Shown: positions 14,801 to 20,427 of the stretch, one piece after another
How the letters are laid out: every line of letters starts with the position of its first letter
Position numbering within the stretch: the stretch's first letter is position 1
NCBI GenBank assembly: GCA_937901225.1
Contig: CALCGX010000054.1
Span: forward strand, 1 to 20,427
Direction of reading: 5' to 3'
DNA length: 20,427 nucleotides
From: an uncultured Bacteroidales bacterium
GTDB taxonomy: Bacteria; Bacteroidota; Bacteroidia; Bacteroidales; Paludibacteraceae
Program-made: the position numbers and the translations under genes
Notes under the pieces: generated by a model
The model's input: only the letters and a program-made list of their open reading frames with translations
Told to the model about the DNA's origin: nothing
The model's database searches: none

Positions 14801-15067
14801 ATCTTCAAGAATGGTGCAGGATGGAATGGCAACAGTAACCAAACTGAGGATATGACTTTCACAACAAACACTTGTATTCAACTTACTCAATCTGGTGATC
14901 AGAAAGCTACTTATACTGTTGTGGACTGCGAAGTTTCTACTGATGTTGAAAATCTAGAGAGTAATCAGTCACAAGCTCGAAAAATATTGTACAATGGTGC
15001 ATTGTATCTCATAATGCCAAACGGCGATATCTACAATGCTGCGGGTGTATTGGTAAACAAACAATAA
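11834..15067 (+). CDS. Secreted GH13 alpha-amylase with three carbohydrate-binding modules
   Basis: The 1077-residue protein starts with a signal peptide (MKKFLCLALILVSSLTTMAA) without a lipobox Cys. The GH13 domain spans about 21-640 and cleaves alpha-1,4-glucan. Its regions are DIVLNHTG (His144), GFRIDTGGH (nucleophile Asp272), YAEV (acid/base Glu311) and VDSHD (His445, Asp446). Three beta-sandwich modules follow at about 691-795, 819-919 and 938-1032. They have the CBM26-like pattern AVFF..., WPG, then a DLTF or DMTF strand. The first two are bounded by Cys (691/795, 819/919) and joined by PDTPDTPNTP linkers. The last ~40 residues, including KILYNGALYLIMPNGDIYN, resemble tails on secreted Bacteroidales proteins, perhaps a sorting signal. 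The ATG at 11834 lies after the promoter. Codons (CTC, ACT, GGT) differ from the GTG/TTG-rich upstream genes, suggesting strong expression. No Sus-type transport genes are nearby. Confidence 0.93.
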   Translation: MKKFLCLALILVSSLTTMAATLFPSRTDFRDESIYFVMTTRFYDGDASNNTHCWDGNNPGDPAWRGDFKGLIEKLDYIKALGFTAVWITPIVENASGYDYHGYHAHDFSKVDRRYESEDVKFQDLIDAAHAKGMKIILDIVLNHTGNFGEANLCKLFNRDWTKDQSSIDECMIPITQKDGGKLPDNYLQLPGGQQHDARLTHMKNTQGKNNDTHNYWHHVANEWNWDDYSRWYGQIAGDCVDLNTENPAVSNYLVKCYGEFIKMGVDGFRIDTGGHISRLTFNKSFIPQFEALAEQYKAKRNGGDFFMYAEVCARERNVVYRNHENCSPFYYTWKESKNYAWDTSETSWDNLVILEGQKGNHTNIQSTDQQGKDDNDDSSLPNSNNAFLNGNNYHTPDYSKYSQLSVIDFPMHWNFRTAAEAFGVKYGDKYYNDATWNVTYVDSHDYAPDGAPEKTRFNQDQSTWAENLALMFTFRGIPCVYYGSEIEFKKGCVIDNGPNTSLINTGRAYFGGYIKGDINVTDFAQYTATGNANATLNHPLAKHIQRLNRIRQAVPALRKGQYSTDGCSGSFAFKRRYTDATTDSYALVTISGGATFSNVLNGTYTDCVTGEVINVTNGTLKANCSGKGNMRVYVLDTDKTKAPGKIGEDGKYLYKSSSVGGSTPNWDGTQEELTNDPTAPEEPEEAIEPCLTSTNQRTVFFTKSSDFGKKINCYIWNSNGTVTNGWPGTTATSLGNGKYRFDIPTSAAAIDNTWKIIWNDGSVQTGDLAFTNQGMYTGSDKGNISCTSKVTALCEGGEVPDTPDTPDTPNTPQETEMCLNSADERAVFFQGSDFGSSASVYMWIKGTETALVGSWPGAAATHLGDGKFKFVVPASATGDPSTWMIIWNGNGKQTADLTFTMHGIYNFNGCNGKVTTLCEGGEVPDTPDTPNTPDTPAEGITVKAKVPAAWTETITAWVWPTGGDGREVTPTKEGEWYVVTENTETLNIIFKNGAGWNGNSNQTEDMTFTTNTCIQLTQSGDQKATYTVVDCEVSTDVENLESNQSQARKILYNGALYLIMPNGDIYNAAGVLVNKQ
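14228..14646 (+). repeat. Duplicated linker repeats within the amylase gene
   Basis: Two linkers start with near-identical DNA, TGCGAAGGNGGTGAAGTGCC. They then run as repeats of CCAGAYACNCC (14228-14276 and 14607-14645), coding CEGGEVPDTPDTP. Together with the similar modules they enclose, this points to duplication of a module-plus-linker cassette. Confidence 0.75.
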
Positions 15068-15085
15068 GATCCCTATTTATCTAAC

Positions 15086-15121
15086 GAAAATCGCTGGGAA
15101 CTAAAATTCTCAGCGATTTTC
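15086..15121 (+). terminator. Terminator of the amylase gene
   Basis: GAAAATCGCTGGGAA (15086-15100) pairs with TTCTCAGCGATTTTC (15107-15121) across a six-base loop. The stem is 15 bp with one G-T wobble. The T-tract is the stem's own TTTT. Its last base directly precedes the -33 element of the ffh promoter. Confidence 0.8.
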
Positions 15122-15152
15122 TTGCATATATCACAAAAAAGTAGTACTTTTG
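15122..15152 (+). promoter_or_regulatory. Promoter of ffh
   Basis: TTGCATAT at 15122 and TACTTTTG at 15145-15152, 20 bases apart. The leader to the ATG at 15176 is about 17 bases. The promoter shows that the frame opening at the TTG of 15122 is not the true start. Confidence 0.85.
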
Positions 15153-15175
15153 CACACATTTTAATATGGAGTACT

Positions 15176-16483
15176 ATGTTTGACAATTTATCAGAAAGAT
15201 TAGAACGATCGTTTAAGATTCTCAAAGGTGAAGGTCGCATCACCGAAATCAATATCGCGGAAACCGTCAAGGATATCCGTAAGGCATTGCTTGAAGCCGA
15301 TGTCAACTACAAAACAGCGAAGCAGTTTACTGATGAGGTAAAAGCCAAGGCATTGGGTCAAAACGTGATGACTGCTGTCCGTCCTGGACAACTGATGGTG
15401 AAGATTACGCATGACGAGTTGGCTAATTTGATGGGTGGTGAAGCTGCTGAAATCAACCTCAAGGGGAACCCAGCGGTGATATTGATGAGTGGTTTGCAAG
15501 GTTCTGGTAAGACTACCTTCTCTGCTAAGTTGGCGAACTATCTCCAAACCAAGAAAAATAAAAAGGTAATGCTCGTTGCCTGCGACGTCTATCGTCCTGC
15601 AGCGATTGAGCAACTTCGTGTACTTGGCGAACAAATCAATGCGAAAGTATATACAGGCGAAGGCGAAGCCAATCCTGTGGTCAAAGCACAAAAAGCTATC
15701 CAAGAGGCTAAAGTATATGGTTATGACGTCGTGATCGTCGATACAGCAGGTCGTTTGGCTGTGGATGAGCAGATGATGCAAGAGATTGCTGCTATCAAGC
15801 AAGCCATCAACCCACAAGAGACCCTATTCGTAGTAGATGCCATGACAGGTCAGGATGCTGTAAATACAGCTAAGGAGTTTAATGACCGTCTTGATTTTGA
15901 TGGTGTTATCCTTACCAAATTGGATGGTGATGCCCGTGGTGGTGCTGCATTGAGTATTCGCTCCGTGGTGCAAAAGCCAATCAAGTTTATCGGTACTGGC
16001 GAGAAGATGGATGCGCTGGATGTGTTCCATCCATCGCGTATGGCAGATCGTATCTTGGGTATGGGTGATGTGGTTTCTCTCGTGGAACGCGCACAAGAGC
16101 AATATGATGAGGAGGAAGCACGTCGTATTAGCAAACGCATTGCGAAGAATCAATTTGACTTTAACGATTTTCTTTCGCAATTGGCTCAGATCAAAAAGAT
16201 GGGCTCTATGAAGGATTTGATGGGTATGATTCCTGGTATGGACAAAGCATTGAAGGGTGTAGAGGTAAGCGATGATGCATTCAAACCAATTGAGGCGATT
16301 ATCTCATCTATGACCCCACAAGAGCGTAGCAACCCATCGCTGCTCAACGGAAGTCGCAAGAATCGTATTGCCAAGGGCTCTGGAACCAGTATTGTGGAGG
16401 TCAATCGTTTCCTCAAGCAGTTTGAGCAAACTAGCAAGATGATGAAGAAGATGCAGCAAATGCAGGGCTTGCGTCGTAGATAA
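15176..16483 (+). CDS. ffh: Signal recognition particle GTPase Ffh (SRP54)
   Basis: The 435-residue protein binds 4.5S RNA and signal peptides of nascent membrane proteins and delivers them to FtsY. The N domain (1-about 85) starts MFDNLSERLERSFKILKGEGRITE. The G domain has the P-loop GLQGSGKTT (106-114), DVYRPAAIEQL, DTAGR (from 189) and TKLDGDARGG (from 247). The M domain (about 320-435) has methionine-rich helices (MGSMKDLMGMIPGM, then MMKKMQQMQGLRRR) and the RNA-binding segment SRKNRIAKGSGTSIVEVN. Length and motifs are normal. A solo promoter precedes it and a small gene follows after 35 bases, probably on the same transcript. Confidence 0.98.
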   Translation: MFDNLSERLERSFKILKGEGRITEINIAETVKDIRKALLEADVNYKTAKQFTDEVKAKALGQNVMTAVRPGQLMVKITHDELANLMGGEAAEINLKGNPAVILMSGLQGSGKTTFSAKLANYLQTKKNKKVMLVACDVYRPAAIEQLRVLGEQINAKVYTGEGEANPVVKAQKAIQEAKVYGYDVVIVDTAGRLAVDEQMMQEIAAIKQAINPQETLFVVDAMTGQDAVNTAKEFNDRLDFDGVILTKLDGDARGGAALSIRSVVQKPIKFIGTGEKMDALDVFHPSRMADRILGMGDVVSLVERAQEQYDEEEARRISKRIAKNQFDFNDFLSQLAQIKKMGSMKDLMGMIPGMDKALKGVEVSDDAFKPIEAIISSMTPQERSNPSLLNGSRKNRIAKGSGTSIVEVNRFLKQFEQTSKMMKKMQQMQGLRRR

Positions 16484-16518
16484 ATTGAAAGATTGTAAAT
16501 ATCCAATTGCACGTCGAA

Positions 16519-16845
16519 ATGACTGTAAAAGAAATCTTCGAACTCCGTCGCGAGGGTAGGGTAGAGGAGGCATACAACGCTATCTTGCCGATGTACAAAG
16601 TACATCATGGGAAATATACCAGTCTGGCGATGTTTTGGTGTGCGGTGGATATGATGAACCTCTTGTTGGGAAAAGCGGTTGATCAAAGCGAAGCATCGCT
16701 TGCTTCAATGCACGAGGCGGAGAAAATTTATATGAGTTTGCAGCGGCTAGCGCCGAAGATTTATGATGAGTCAGGTGCGTGTCAACAGGCGGTACTCAAT
16801 CTTGGCGAAGCACTAAAATCAACACGAATAAGAGTAGAGTGCTAA
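16519..16845 (+). CDS. Small helical TPR-like protein
   Basis: The 108-residue protein begins MTVKEIFELRREGRVEEAYNAILPMYKVHHGKYTSLAMFW. The EGRVEEAYNAI segment fits one helix pair of a tetratricopeptide-like fold, and the second half (EAEKIYMSLQRLAP, DESGACQQAVLNLGEA) fits another. It probably acts by protein binding, but I do not know a partner. The ATG at 16519 is preferred over an in-frame TTG four codons earlier. It lies 35 bases after ffh with no promoter between, and the shared terminator follows 8 bases after its stop. Similar small proteins occur in other Bacteroidales, from memory. Confidence 0.75.
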   Translation: MTVKEIFELRREGRVEEAYNAILPMYKVHHGKYTSLAMFWCAVDMMNLLLGKAVDQSEASLASMHEAEKIYMSLQRLAPKIYDESGACQQAVLNLGEALKSTRIRVEC

Positions 16846-16852
16846 TTCAAAT

Positions 16853-16885
16853 AAAATAAGGAGGGTTTTAAAACCTCCTTATTTT
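16853..16885. terminator. Bidirectional terminator between convergent genes
   Basis: AAAATAAGGAGG (16853-16864) pairs with CCTCCTTATTTT (16874-16885) in a perfect 12-bp stem, with A-tract on one side and T-tract on the other. It can terminate both the ffh transcript and the minus-strand operon. Its edge touches the stop codon of the HAD gene. Confidence 0.92.
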
Positions 16886-17481
16886 TATTTATTGATGTTG
16901 ATCTCATAAATTGTTTCGTAGGTTTGCCATCCTAATTGCTCTGCAGTCAGACGATTGATAGCGATGTCGTCTACGAAGTGGAATGGAGTCTCGCAGTTCC
17001 ATGTACGGAGTTGATTGTCAACGAATTGGTAGATACGTGGGTCGGGCTTGCTAATATGTAGTAAGTGTGAAGCAAAGCAATGCTCAAACATGGACATATC
17101 ATAGTGGGTAAAGATATCTTCCCAGTGCAATTCGTTGTTATTGCTCAATAGAAAGAGACGATGACCTGCATCTTTCCATTGTTGAATATGTTTCAACCGC
17201 TCCGCTGGAATACCGCCATGCATGGTGTTCCATGCTGCAATAATCTCTTCGCGGGTAGTACCTTCTTTGGCATGCTTCAAGATGGTATTCACAAGGTGTT
17301 CAGTAGATATGTTACCACACTCGTATTGTTCCATCAGGCTGCCGGTAGTACCTTCGCCATTGGAGGCAAGGCCAAGCACTGTTTTCATTTTCTCCTCTCC
17401 TAAAATGGATGTGAAGCGAGTAATACATTCGGGCATGTTGTGGTTCATTAGCACGCCGCCCATGTCGAGGATGATGGTCAT
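16885..17481 (-). CDS. HAD-superfamily hydrolase, subfamily IA
   Basis: The 198-residue cytosolic protein has the HAD motifs: nucleophile-bearing ILDMGGVLMNH (Asp6), motif II LLSNNNE with Ser at the strand end, the Lys in ISKPDPRIY and motif III HFVDDIAIN. The DxGGV form of motif I, without the second Asp of DxD, is that of the YihX-like group (alpha-glucose-1-phosphate phosphatase in E. coli), so it probably acts on a small phosphorylated metabolite. A helical cap domain lies between motif I and motif II (about 15-85). It is the last gene of the minus-strand operon, 12 bases after yggS. Confidence 0.88.
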   Translation of the reverse strand: MTIILDMGGVLMNHNMPECITRFTSILGEEKMKTVLGLASNGEGTTGSLMEQYECGNISTEHLVNTILKHAKEGTTREEIIAAWNTMHGGIPAERLKHIQQWKDAGHRLFLLSNNNELHWEDIFTHYDMSMFEHCFASHLLHISKPDPRIYQFVDNQLRTWNCETPFHFVDDIAINRLTAEQLGWQTYETIYEININK

Positions 17482-17493
17482 GTCTGTATAAGT

Positions 17494-18168
17494 TTAGAGT
17501 TTATAGTCTCGATTACCGAAAATAGTGGATCCGATGCGCACCATGGTGCTACCTTCTTCGATGGCTACGAGGTAGTCGTCAGACATGCCCATGCTAATCT
17601 GTGGTGCAGAATTGTTCGGAAGTTCAGAATGGTTCAGCAGTTGTTCCCCAAGATGTTTTATTTCGCGGAAGCATCGATGCCATTCGTTCTCATCGTCGGT
17701 GTTTGTTGCCATACCCATAACTCCGCATACGTCTATGTGGTTTAGTGTTGATAGTTTAGTGTTTAGTGATAAGAACTCTTCTGGTGTGAAGCCGGATTTG
17801 GTTGCTTCCTTAGCTATATGCACTTCCAGTAACACTTTCACTCGACGTTGCAATTTCTCCGCTTCGCGGTTGATAGTTTCCAACAAGCGTAGGCTGTCCA
17901 CGGAGTGAATCATGTGCACAAAGGGCACTATTTGCTTCACTTTGTTTGTCTGTAAATGTCCGATAAAATGCCAACGAATATCCTTTGGCAGGGCATTGTA
18001 TTTGGGCAGAAGTTCCTGTACACGGCTCTCTCCGAAATCTCGTTCTCCACAGGCATATGCCTCCATGATAGCTTCGTTGGTGTGAAACTTGCTCACACAA
18101 ACCAAGGTTACTTCTGCAGGGATAGTAGCGCGAATTGCTGAGAGGCGTTGTGCAATGTGTGATAGCAT
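17494..18168 (-). CDS. yggS: YggS-family PLP-binding protein
   Basis: The 224-residue protein of the YggS/PLPBP family binds pyridoxal phosphate and keeps PLP and amino-acid levels balanced. The PLP lysine is in VCVSKFH (Lys27). Further conserved parts are FGESRVQELLPK, IRWHFIGHLQTNKVK, LEVHIAKEATKSG, VCGVMGMATNT, SMGMSDDYLVAIEEGSTMVRIGSTIFG. Residues about 134-143 (SLNTKLSTLN) are encoded by the heptad repeat and residues about 176-188 by a GTTCRGAA-type repeat, so two variable loops are made from repeat DNA. It sits 24 bases after DUF4494 and is in the phosphatase-DUF4494-yggS-HAD operon. The stop codon also lies in heptad sequence (GTTTAGA at 17492-17498). Confidence 0.93.
   Translation of the reverse strand: MLSHIAQRLSAIRATIPAEVTLVCVSKFHTNEAIMEAYACGERDFGESRVQELLPKYNALPKDIRWHFIGHLQTNKVKQIVPFVHMIHSVDSLRLLETINREAEKLQRRVKVLLEVHIAKEATKSGFTPEEFLSLNTKLSTLNHIDVCGVMGMATNTDDENEWHRCFREIKHLGEQLLNHSELPNNSAPQISMGMSDDYLVAIEEGSTMVRIGSTIFGNRDYKL
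17740..17767. repeat. Heptad array within yggS
   Basis: Four 7-base units on the plus strand read GTTTAGT, GTTGATA, GTTTAGT, GTTTAGT, where the second is degenerate. On the minus (coding) strand each intact unit is ACTAAAC and contains TAA. Only the degenerate unit would have put TAA in frame. The other three are read in frames that avoid it. Confidence 0.85.
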
Positions 18169-18192
18169 GGGATCGTATGGTGTAGTGCTGTT

Positions 18193-18606
18193 TTACACTG
18201 CGCGGAATACCTCAAGAATAGGAGAGCGTGTGATGCTAATCACTTCGCAGTCGAGATTGCAGACTGCATGGTGGAGTGATTTGTTGGCTTCGGTGATATT
18301 GCCTGCTTGTACATAGATAGTCACGGCTTTGCGTTTCTCTTTGCCATTATCTTCGATGGTAATCATCTCTACGCGTGCTTTGTACCATTGATCGCCCTCG
18401 GGATTCGGAATGAGGTCGTAGAATTGTACTTGTTTGCAACTTTTGGTTTCCCATTCGCCTGAGATGTATTTTTGAATCTCTCCGAGTAGGCGCTCTTCTA
18501 CATCGGCAGCAGTAAGACCTTCAACGAGATAGGTTTCTTTAACTGCTTTTGGGTTATCCTCGCCAGTTTGGCGTGTGTAACTAATTTTTAGTTCGTAAAA
18601 AATCAT
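18193..18606 (-). CDS. DUF4494 protein
   Basis: The 137-residue protein matches DUF4494, which is found in Bacteroidota and commonly next to yggS. It begins MIFYELKISYTRQTG, with ETYLVEGLTAADVEERLLGEI, YISGEWETKSCKQVQFYDLIPNPEGDQWYKARVEMITI and a C-terminal VQAGNITEANKSLHHAVCNLDCEVISITRSPILEVF. The domain is short, with predicted alpha-beta segments and no signal peptide, so cytosolic. Its function is not known. It lies 29 bases after the phosphatase homologue and 24 bases before yggS in the same operon. Confidence 0.92.
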   Translation of the reverse strand: MIFYELKISYTRQTGEDNPKAVKETYLVEGLTAADVEERLLGEIQKYISGEWETKSCKQVQFYDLIPNPEGDQWYKARVEMITIEDNGKEKRKAVTIYVQAGNITEANKSLHHAVCNLDCEVISITRSPILEVFRAV

Positions 18607-18635
18607 ATATTTCCTTATTTAGTAATTCAAAATTC

Positions 18636-20108
18636 TTAATTCAAAATAATTCTCTTGATATCCGTCGCTTGTAAAGTACCTTCTGGAAACGTAGTCATTC
18701 TTTCTGACCAATAGAGCACAGGTATCGTTGGCTGAGATTGGATAACGACATCAAACGGTTGTCCTTCTTTGCAATCGAGCAACCAATTGTCTTGCAGGCG
18801 GAAATATACATCGCCCGCTTGCTTGCGGTAGATGGAGTTTTTGTCATCGGATGTGATAGCTTCGTGGATAGGGTATGCCACTTGTACGCCCTCAAAGTCC
18901 ATGAGGAAGTTAGCTACTTGTCGTTGGATGGTCTCTAGTGACATGCGTTTCTTCTCGATCAACATACGGTTGAGGTAGATGAATGGTCCGTGTCCACCGT
19001 CCACCCAGCGTTCGTGTCCGTAGATAGCCATGAGGTAGGTGCCTGTTAAGGCAGCTGCTCGGTCGGCATTGAAGCGCTGTACGGGCAGATTGGCCATCTC
19101 CAGAGTGGCTGTAGAATATCCTTTGACTGGGCGACCAATGACCATAATCTGGTATTGCTCTTTGCCGATGCGGCGATTGAGTTGTTCTATTAGGAAACCT
19201 AAATCTTGATTAAGCCCCATGTACATGTCCTCTTGCTCTGCGGATTCAATGGCATCGGATGCTGATTGTGGTGACAGGGTTGTGAGTTGCAGTAGTAGCA
19301 AATCAGGCTGCATGTCAATGCCAAGTTGCTTCGATTGTTGCAGTGCTAATGCCATCTCTATGACAAGGGTATTGGCAACGGGCGTGTGGAGCAGATGCTC
19401 TTTGTTGAAATAGGTGAAGCCACGTTTGCGCTCTTTGTCTGTCGGATGATTGTACATGGATATATCCATACGTGGGGTCCATTCGCGTTCGGCGAGTAGA
19501 TCAATGCGCCCACTCATGTTCATCTCATCAGCAGCCGCTGGAAGTCCCTCTGGATAGAACGATGTGGTTACCCATTTGTGCGTTTCAGCGTCTAACCAGC
19601 AGCAGGCATTCGCTGCGTGTCCTGCCATGAGGATAGTCGCTTCTGGTTGTAAGCCAATGGCATATATCTGCGCTTGTGTCCCACGTAGCATACGCCATTC
19701 GTCTGTGACGGTGGTAGAGAGTATATCACGCGGGGATAACTGTATATGGGTACCGATGCCCGATGCTTGTTTGTTGTGCAAAATAGGTATGGGTTTGCGT
19801 TCGCTACGAGAAAAATAATGGTCAGCCATTATGCCATGATGAGCAGGGATTGTACCAGTCATCAGGGTGGCAGTTGTCTCCTGCCCGCCATATACTTGGT
19901 GCGGGAAGGTGGCTGTGGTTTGAAATGCCTCTTCGCTCATTAAGCGTAATCCGCCAGCTGACCAATATGGTCGCATAGCAGTGAGGTTGTCTTGTGTCAT
20001 ACCATCCACTATTACTACTATGGTGAGACGTGGTTGAGTGGATGCTATTGCGCTGATACTTAATAAGATAGATAATATTAAAGTGTATAAACGATTTACC
20101 ATTCGCAA
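18636..20108 (-). CDS. PafA-like alkaline phosphatase homologue, probably inactive
   Basis: The 490-residue exported protein has a signal peptide (RLYTLILSILLSISAIA) and an alkaline phosphatase/type I phosphodiesterase fold: IVVIVDGMTQDNL (Asp35), TLMTGTIPAHHGI (81-93), LSPRDILSTTVTDEWRM, ILMAGHAANACCWLD, FIYLNRMLIE. Compared from memory with PafA, the catalytic Thr is replaced by Gly75, the Lys-Asp-Arg phosphate site by Gln154-Pro-Glu156, the DxxxH metal site by LTTLSPQ (275-281) and the SADHG metal site by VIGRPVKG (323-330). Only the first metal-site Asp35 remains. It therefore looks like a pseudoenzyme, perhaps a binding or scaffold protein. It is the first gene of the operon and has its own promoter. 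Its C-terminus is coded by an AATTCAAAAT-type repeat. Confidence 0.85.
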   Translation of the reverse strand: MRMVNRLYTLILSILLSISAIASTQPRLTIVVIVDGMTQDNLTAMRPYWSAGGLRLMSEEAFQTTATFPHQVYGGQETTATLMTGTIPAHHGIMADHYFSRSERKPIPILHNKQASGIGTHIQLSPRDILSTTVTDEWRMLRGTQAQIYAIGLQPEATILMAGHAANACCWLDAETHKWVTTSFYPEGLPAAADEMNMSGRIDLLAEREWTPRMDISMYNHPTDKERKRGFTYFNKEHLLHTPVANTLVIEMALALQQSKQLGIDMQPDLLLLQLTTLSPQSASDAIESAEQEDMYMGLNQDLGFLIEQLNRRIGKEQYQIMVIGRPVKGYSTATLEMANLPVQRFNADRAAALTGTYLMAIYGHERWVDGGHGPFIYLNRMLIEKKRMSLETIQRQVANFLMDFEGVQVAYPIHEAITSDDKNSIYRKQAGDVYFRLQDNWLLDCKEGQPFDVVIQSQPTIPVLYWSERMTTFPEGTLQATDIKRIILN

Positions 20109-20130
20109 TTGATAGTTTACAAATTAGGCA

Positions 20131-20161
20131 CAAAGGTACAGAAAAAAAAGAATATACGCAA
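20131..20161 (-). promoter_or_regulatory. Promoter of the phosphatase-DUF4494-yggS-HAD operon
   Basis: On the minus strand TTTGCGTAT (from 20163, TTG 20161-20159) is followed by 20 bases with a T-run and then TACCTTTG (20138-20131). The start would be about 20 bases upstream of the ATG at 20108. Confidence 0.87.
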
Positions 20162-20217
20162 ATTTTTCTCTTTACAATTGCTATTTTTATACTTGCGGTG
20201 AAATGAAGTTGTGTTCT

Positions 20218-20280
20218 CGCGCGCGTACGTACTATAAATAAAACGCGTGCATGCACACATGCGTGAGGCTCGTATGTGTA
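20218..20280. other. Alternating purine-pyrimidine tracts
   Basis: Three perfectly alternating tracts lie close together: 15 bases at 20218-20232 (CGCGCGCGTACGTAC), 23 bases at 20243-20265 (starting ACGCGTGCATGC) and 10 bases at 20271-20280. They sit between two divergent promoters in a gene-free stretch (20162-20427). Such tracts can adopt left-handed DNA under supercoiling. Confidence 0.65.
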
Positions 20281-20306
20281 GTATGGATAGATTGTGAAAA
20301 AAAACT

Positions 20307-20325
20307 ATGATTGAAAATCAATCAT
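20307..20325. promoter_or_regulatory. Inverted repeat, possible operator
   Basis: ATGATTGA and TCAATCAT form a perfect 8-bp inverted repeat around AAA. It lies about 60 bases upstream of the outgoing promoter at 20370-20401 and could be a regulator site; there is no T-run of a terminator. Confidence 0.4.
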
Positions 20326-20369
20326 TTATGAAGAAAGTGTATTTTCCCGATAAAAAAGTATGCAAAATA

Positions 20370-20401
20370 TTTGGTCAGTTCGCAAAAAAGCAGTACCTTT
20401 G
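20370..20401 (+). promoter_or_regulatory. Outgoing plus-strand promoter at the window edge
   Basis: TTTG at 20370-20373 and TACCTTTG at 20394-20401 are 20 bases apart. It shares TTTGGT and AAAAAAGCAGTACCTTTGCA with the tRNA-Lys promoter, so the gene beyond the window may be another tRNA or highly expressed gene. Confidence 0.85.
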
Positions 20402-20427
20402 CAGCCGATTTCGCGATAAACGCAAGT

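Overview
The window looks like a chromosomal segment of a Bacteroidota genome, most likely order Bacteroidales. The evidence is the promoter type (TTG or TTTG about 20 bases before TAnnTTTG, seen at least seven times), the near absence of Shine-Dalgarno sequences, and Bacteroidota-restricted families such as DUF4295, DUF4494, GSCFA and a kinase-RapZ fusion. Genus cannot be fixed from the sequence alone.

Layout. 1-483: end of a ribosomal protein operon (rpmB tail, rpmG, DUF4295) closed by a strong terminator. 484-1348: a gene-free stretch with three tandem copies of a ~175-bp repeat carrying a hairpin, then an open stretch with no start codon. 1349-2378: a diacylglycerol-kinase-like lipid kinase. 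3928-2439 (minus): a DUF975 membrane protein translationally coupled to a MurU-like sugar-1-phosphate nucleotidyltransferase. 4021-4180: tRNA-Lys(CTT) with its own promoter and terminator. 4242-11735 (plus): an AmgK-like sugar kinase fused to a RapZ C-terminal domain, an unknown exported protein, prfA, rsmE, a PAP2 phosphatase, a LolC/E-type permease and a GSCFA protein, with one minus-strand Spy/CpxP-like gene that overlaps the PAP2 3' end. 11806-15121: a large secreted GH13 alpha-amylase with three carbohydrate-binding modules. 15122-16885: ffh (SRP54) and a small helical protein, ending in a bidirectional terminator. 20161-16885 (minus): a four-gene operon of a PafA-like alkaline phosphatase homologue, DUF4494, YggS and a HAD hydrolase. 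20162-20427: gene-free, with purine-pyrimidine alternating tracts and an outgoing plus-strand promoter.

The kinase-RapZ fusion and the MurU-like enzyme, on either side of the tRNA, together resemble the AmgK-MurU cell-wall amino-sugar salvage route. The PAP2 phosphatase and lipid kinase fit undecaprenyl-phosphate or phospholipid turnover. prfA, rsmE, ffh and the ribosomal genes are housekeeping.

The most unusual content is not a gene but a system of short repeats. Spacers between genes are built from TAG-rich short units (GTTTAGT heptads, TGTAGATCG units) punctuated by small GC-rich hairpins of varying sequence. The same variable hairpins occupy one slot in the ~175-bp repeats, whose own central palindrome shows a paired compensatory change. 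Copies of these units also lie inside coding sequences and are translated. In yggS the only heptad whose stop codon would be in frame is the one that has mutated. A second notable point is that the PafA-like protein seems to have lost nearly all catalytic residues.
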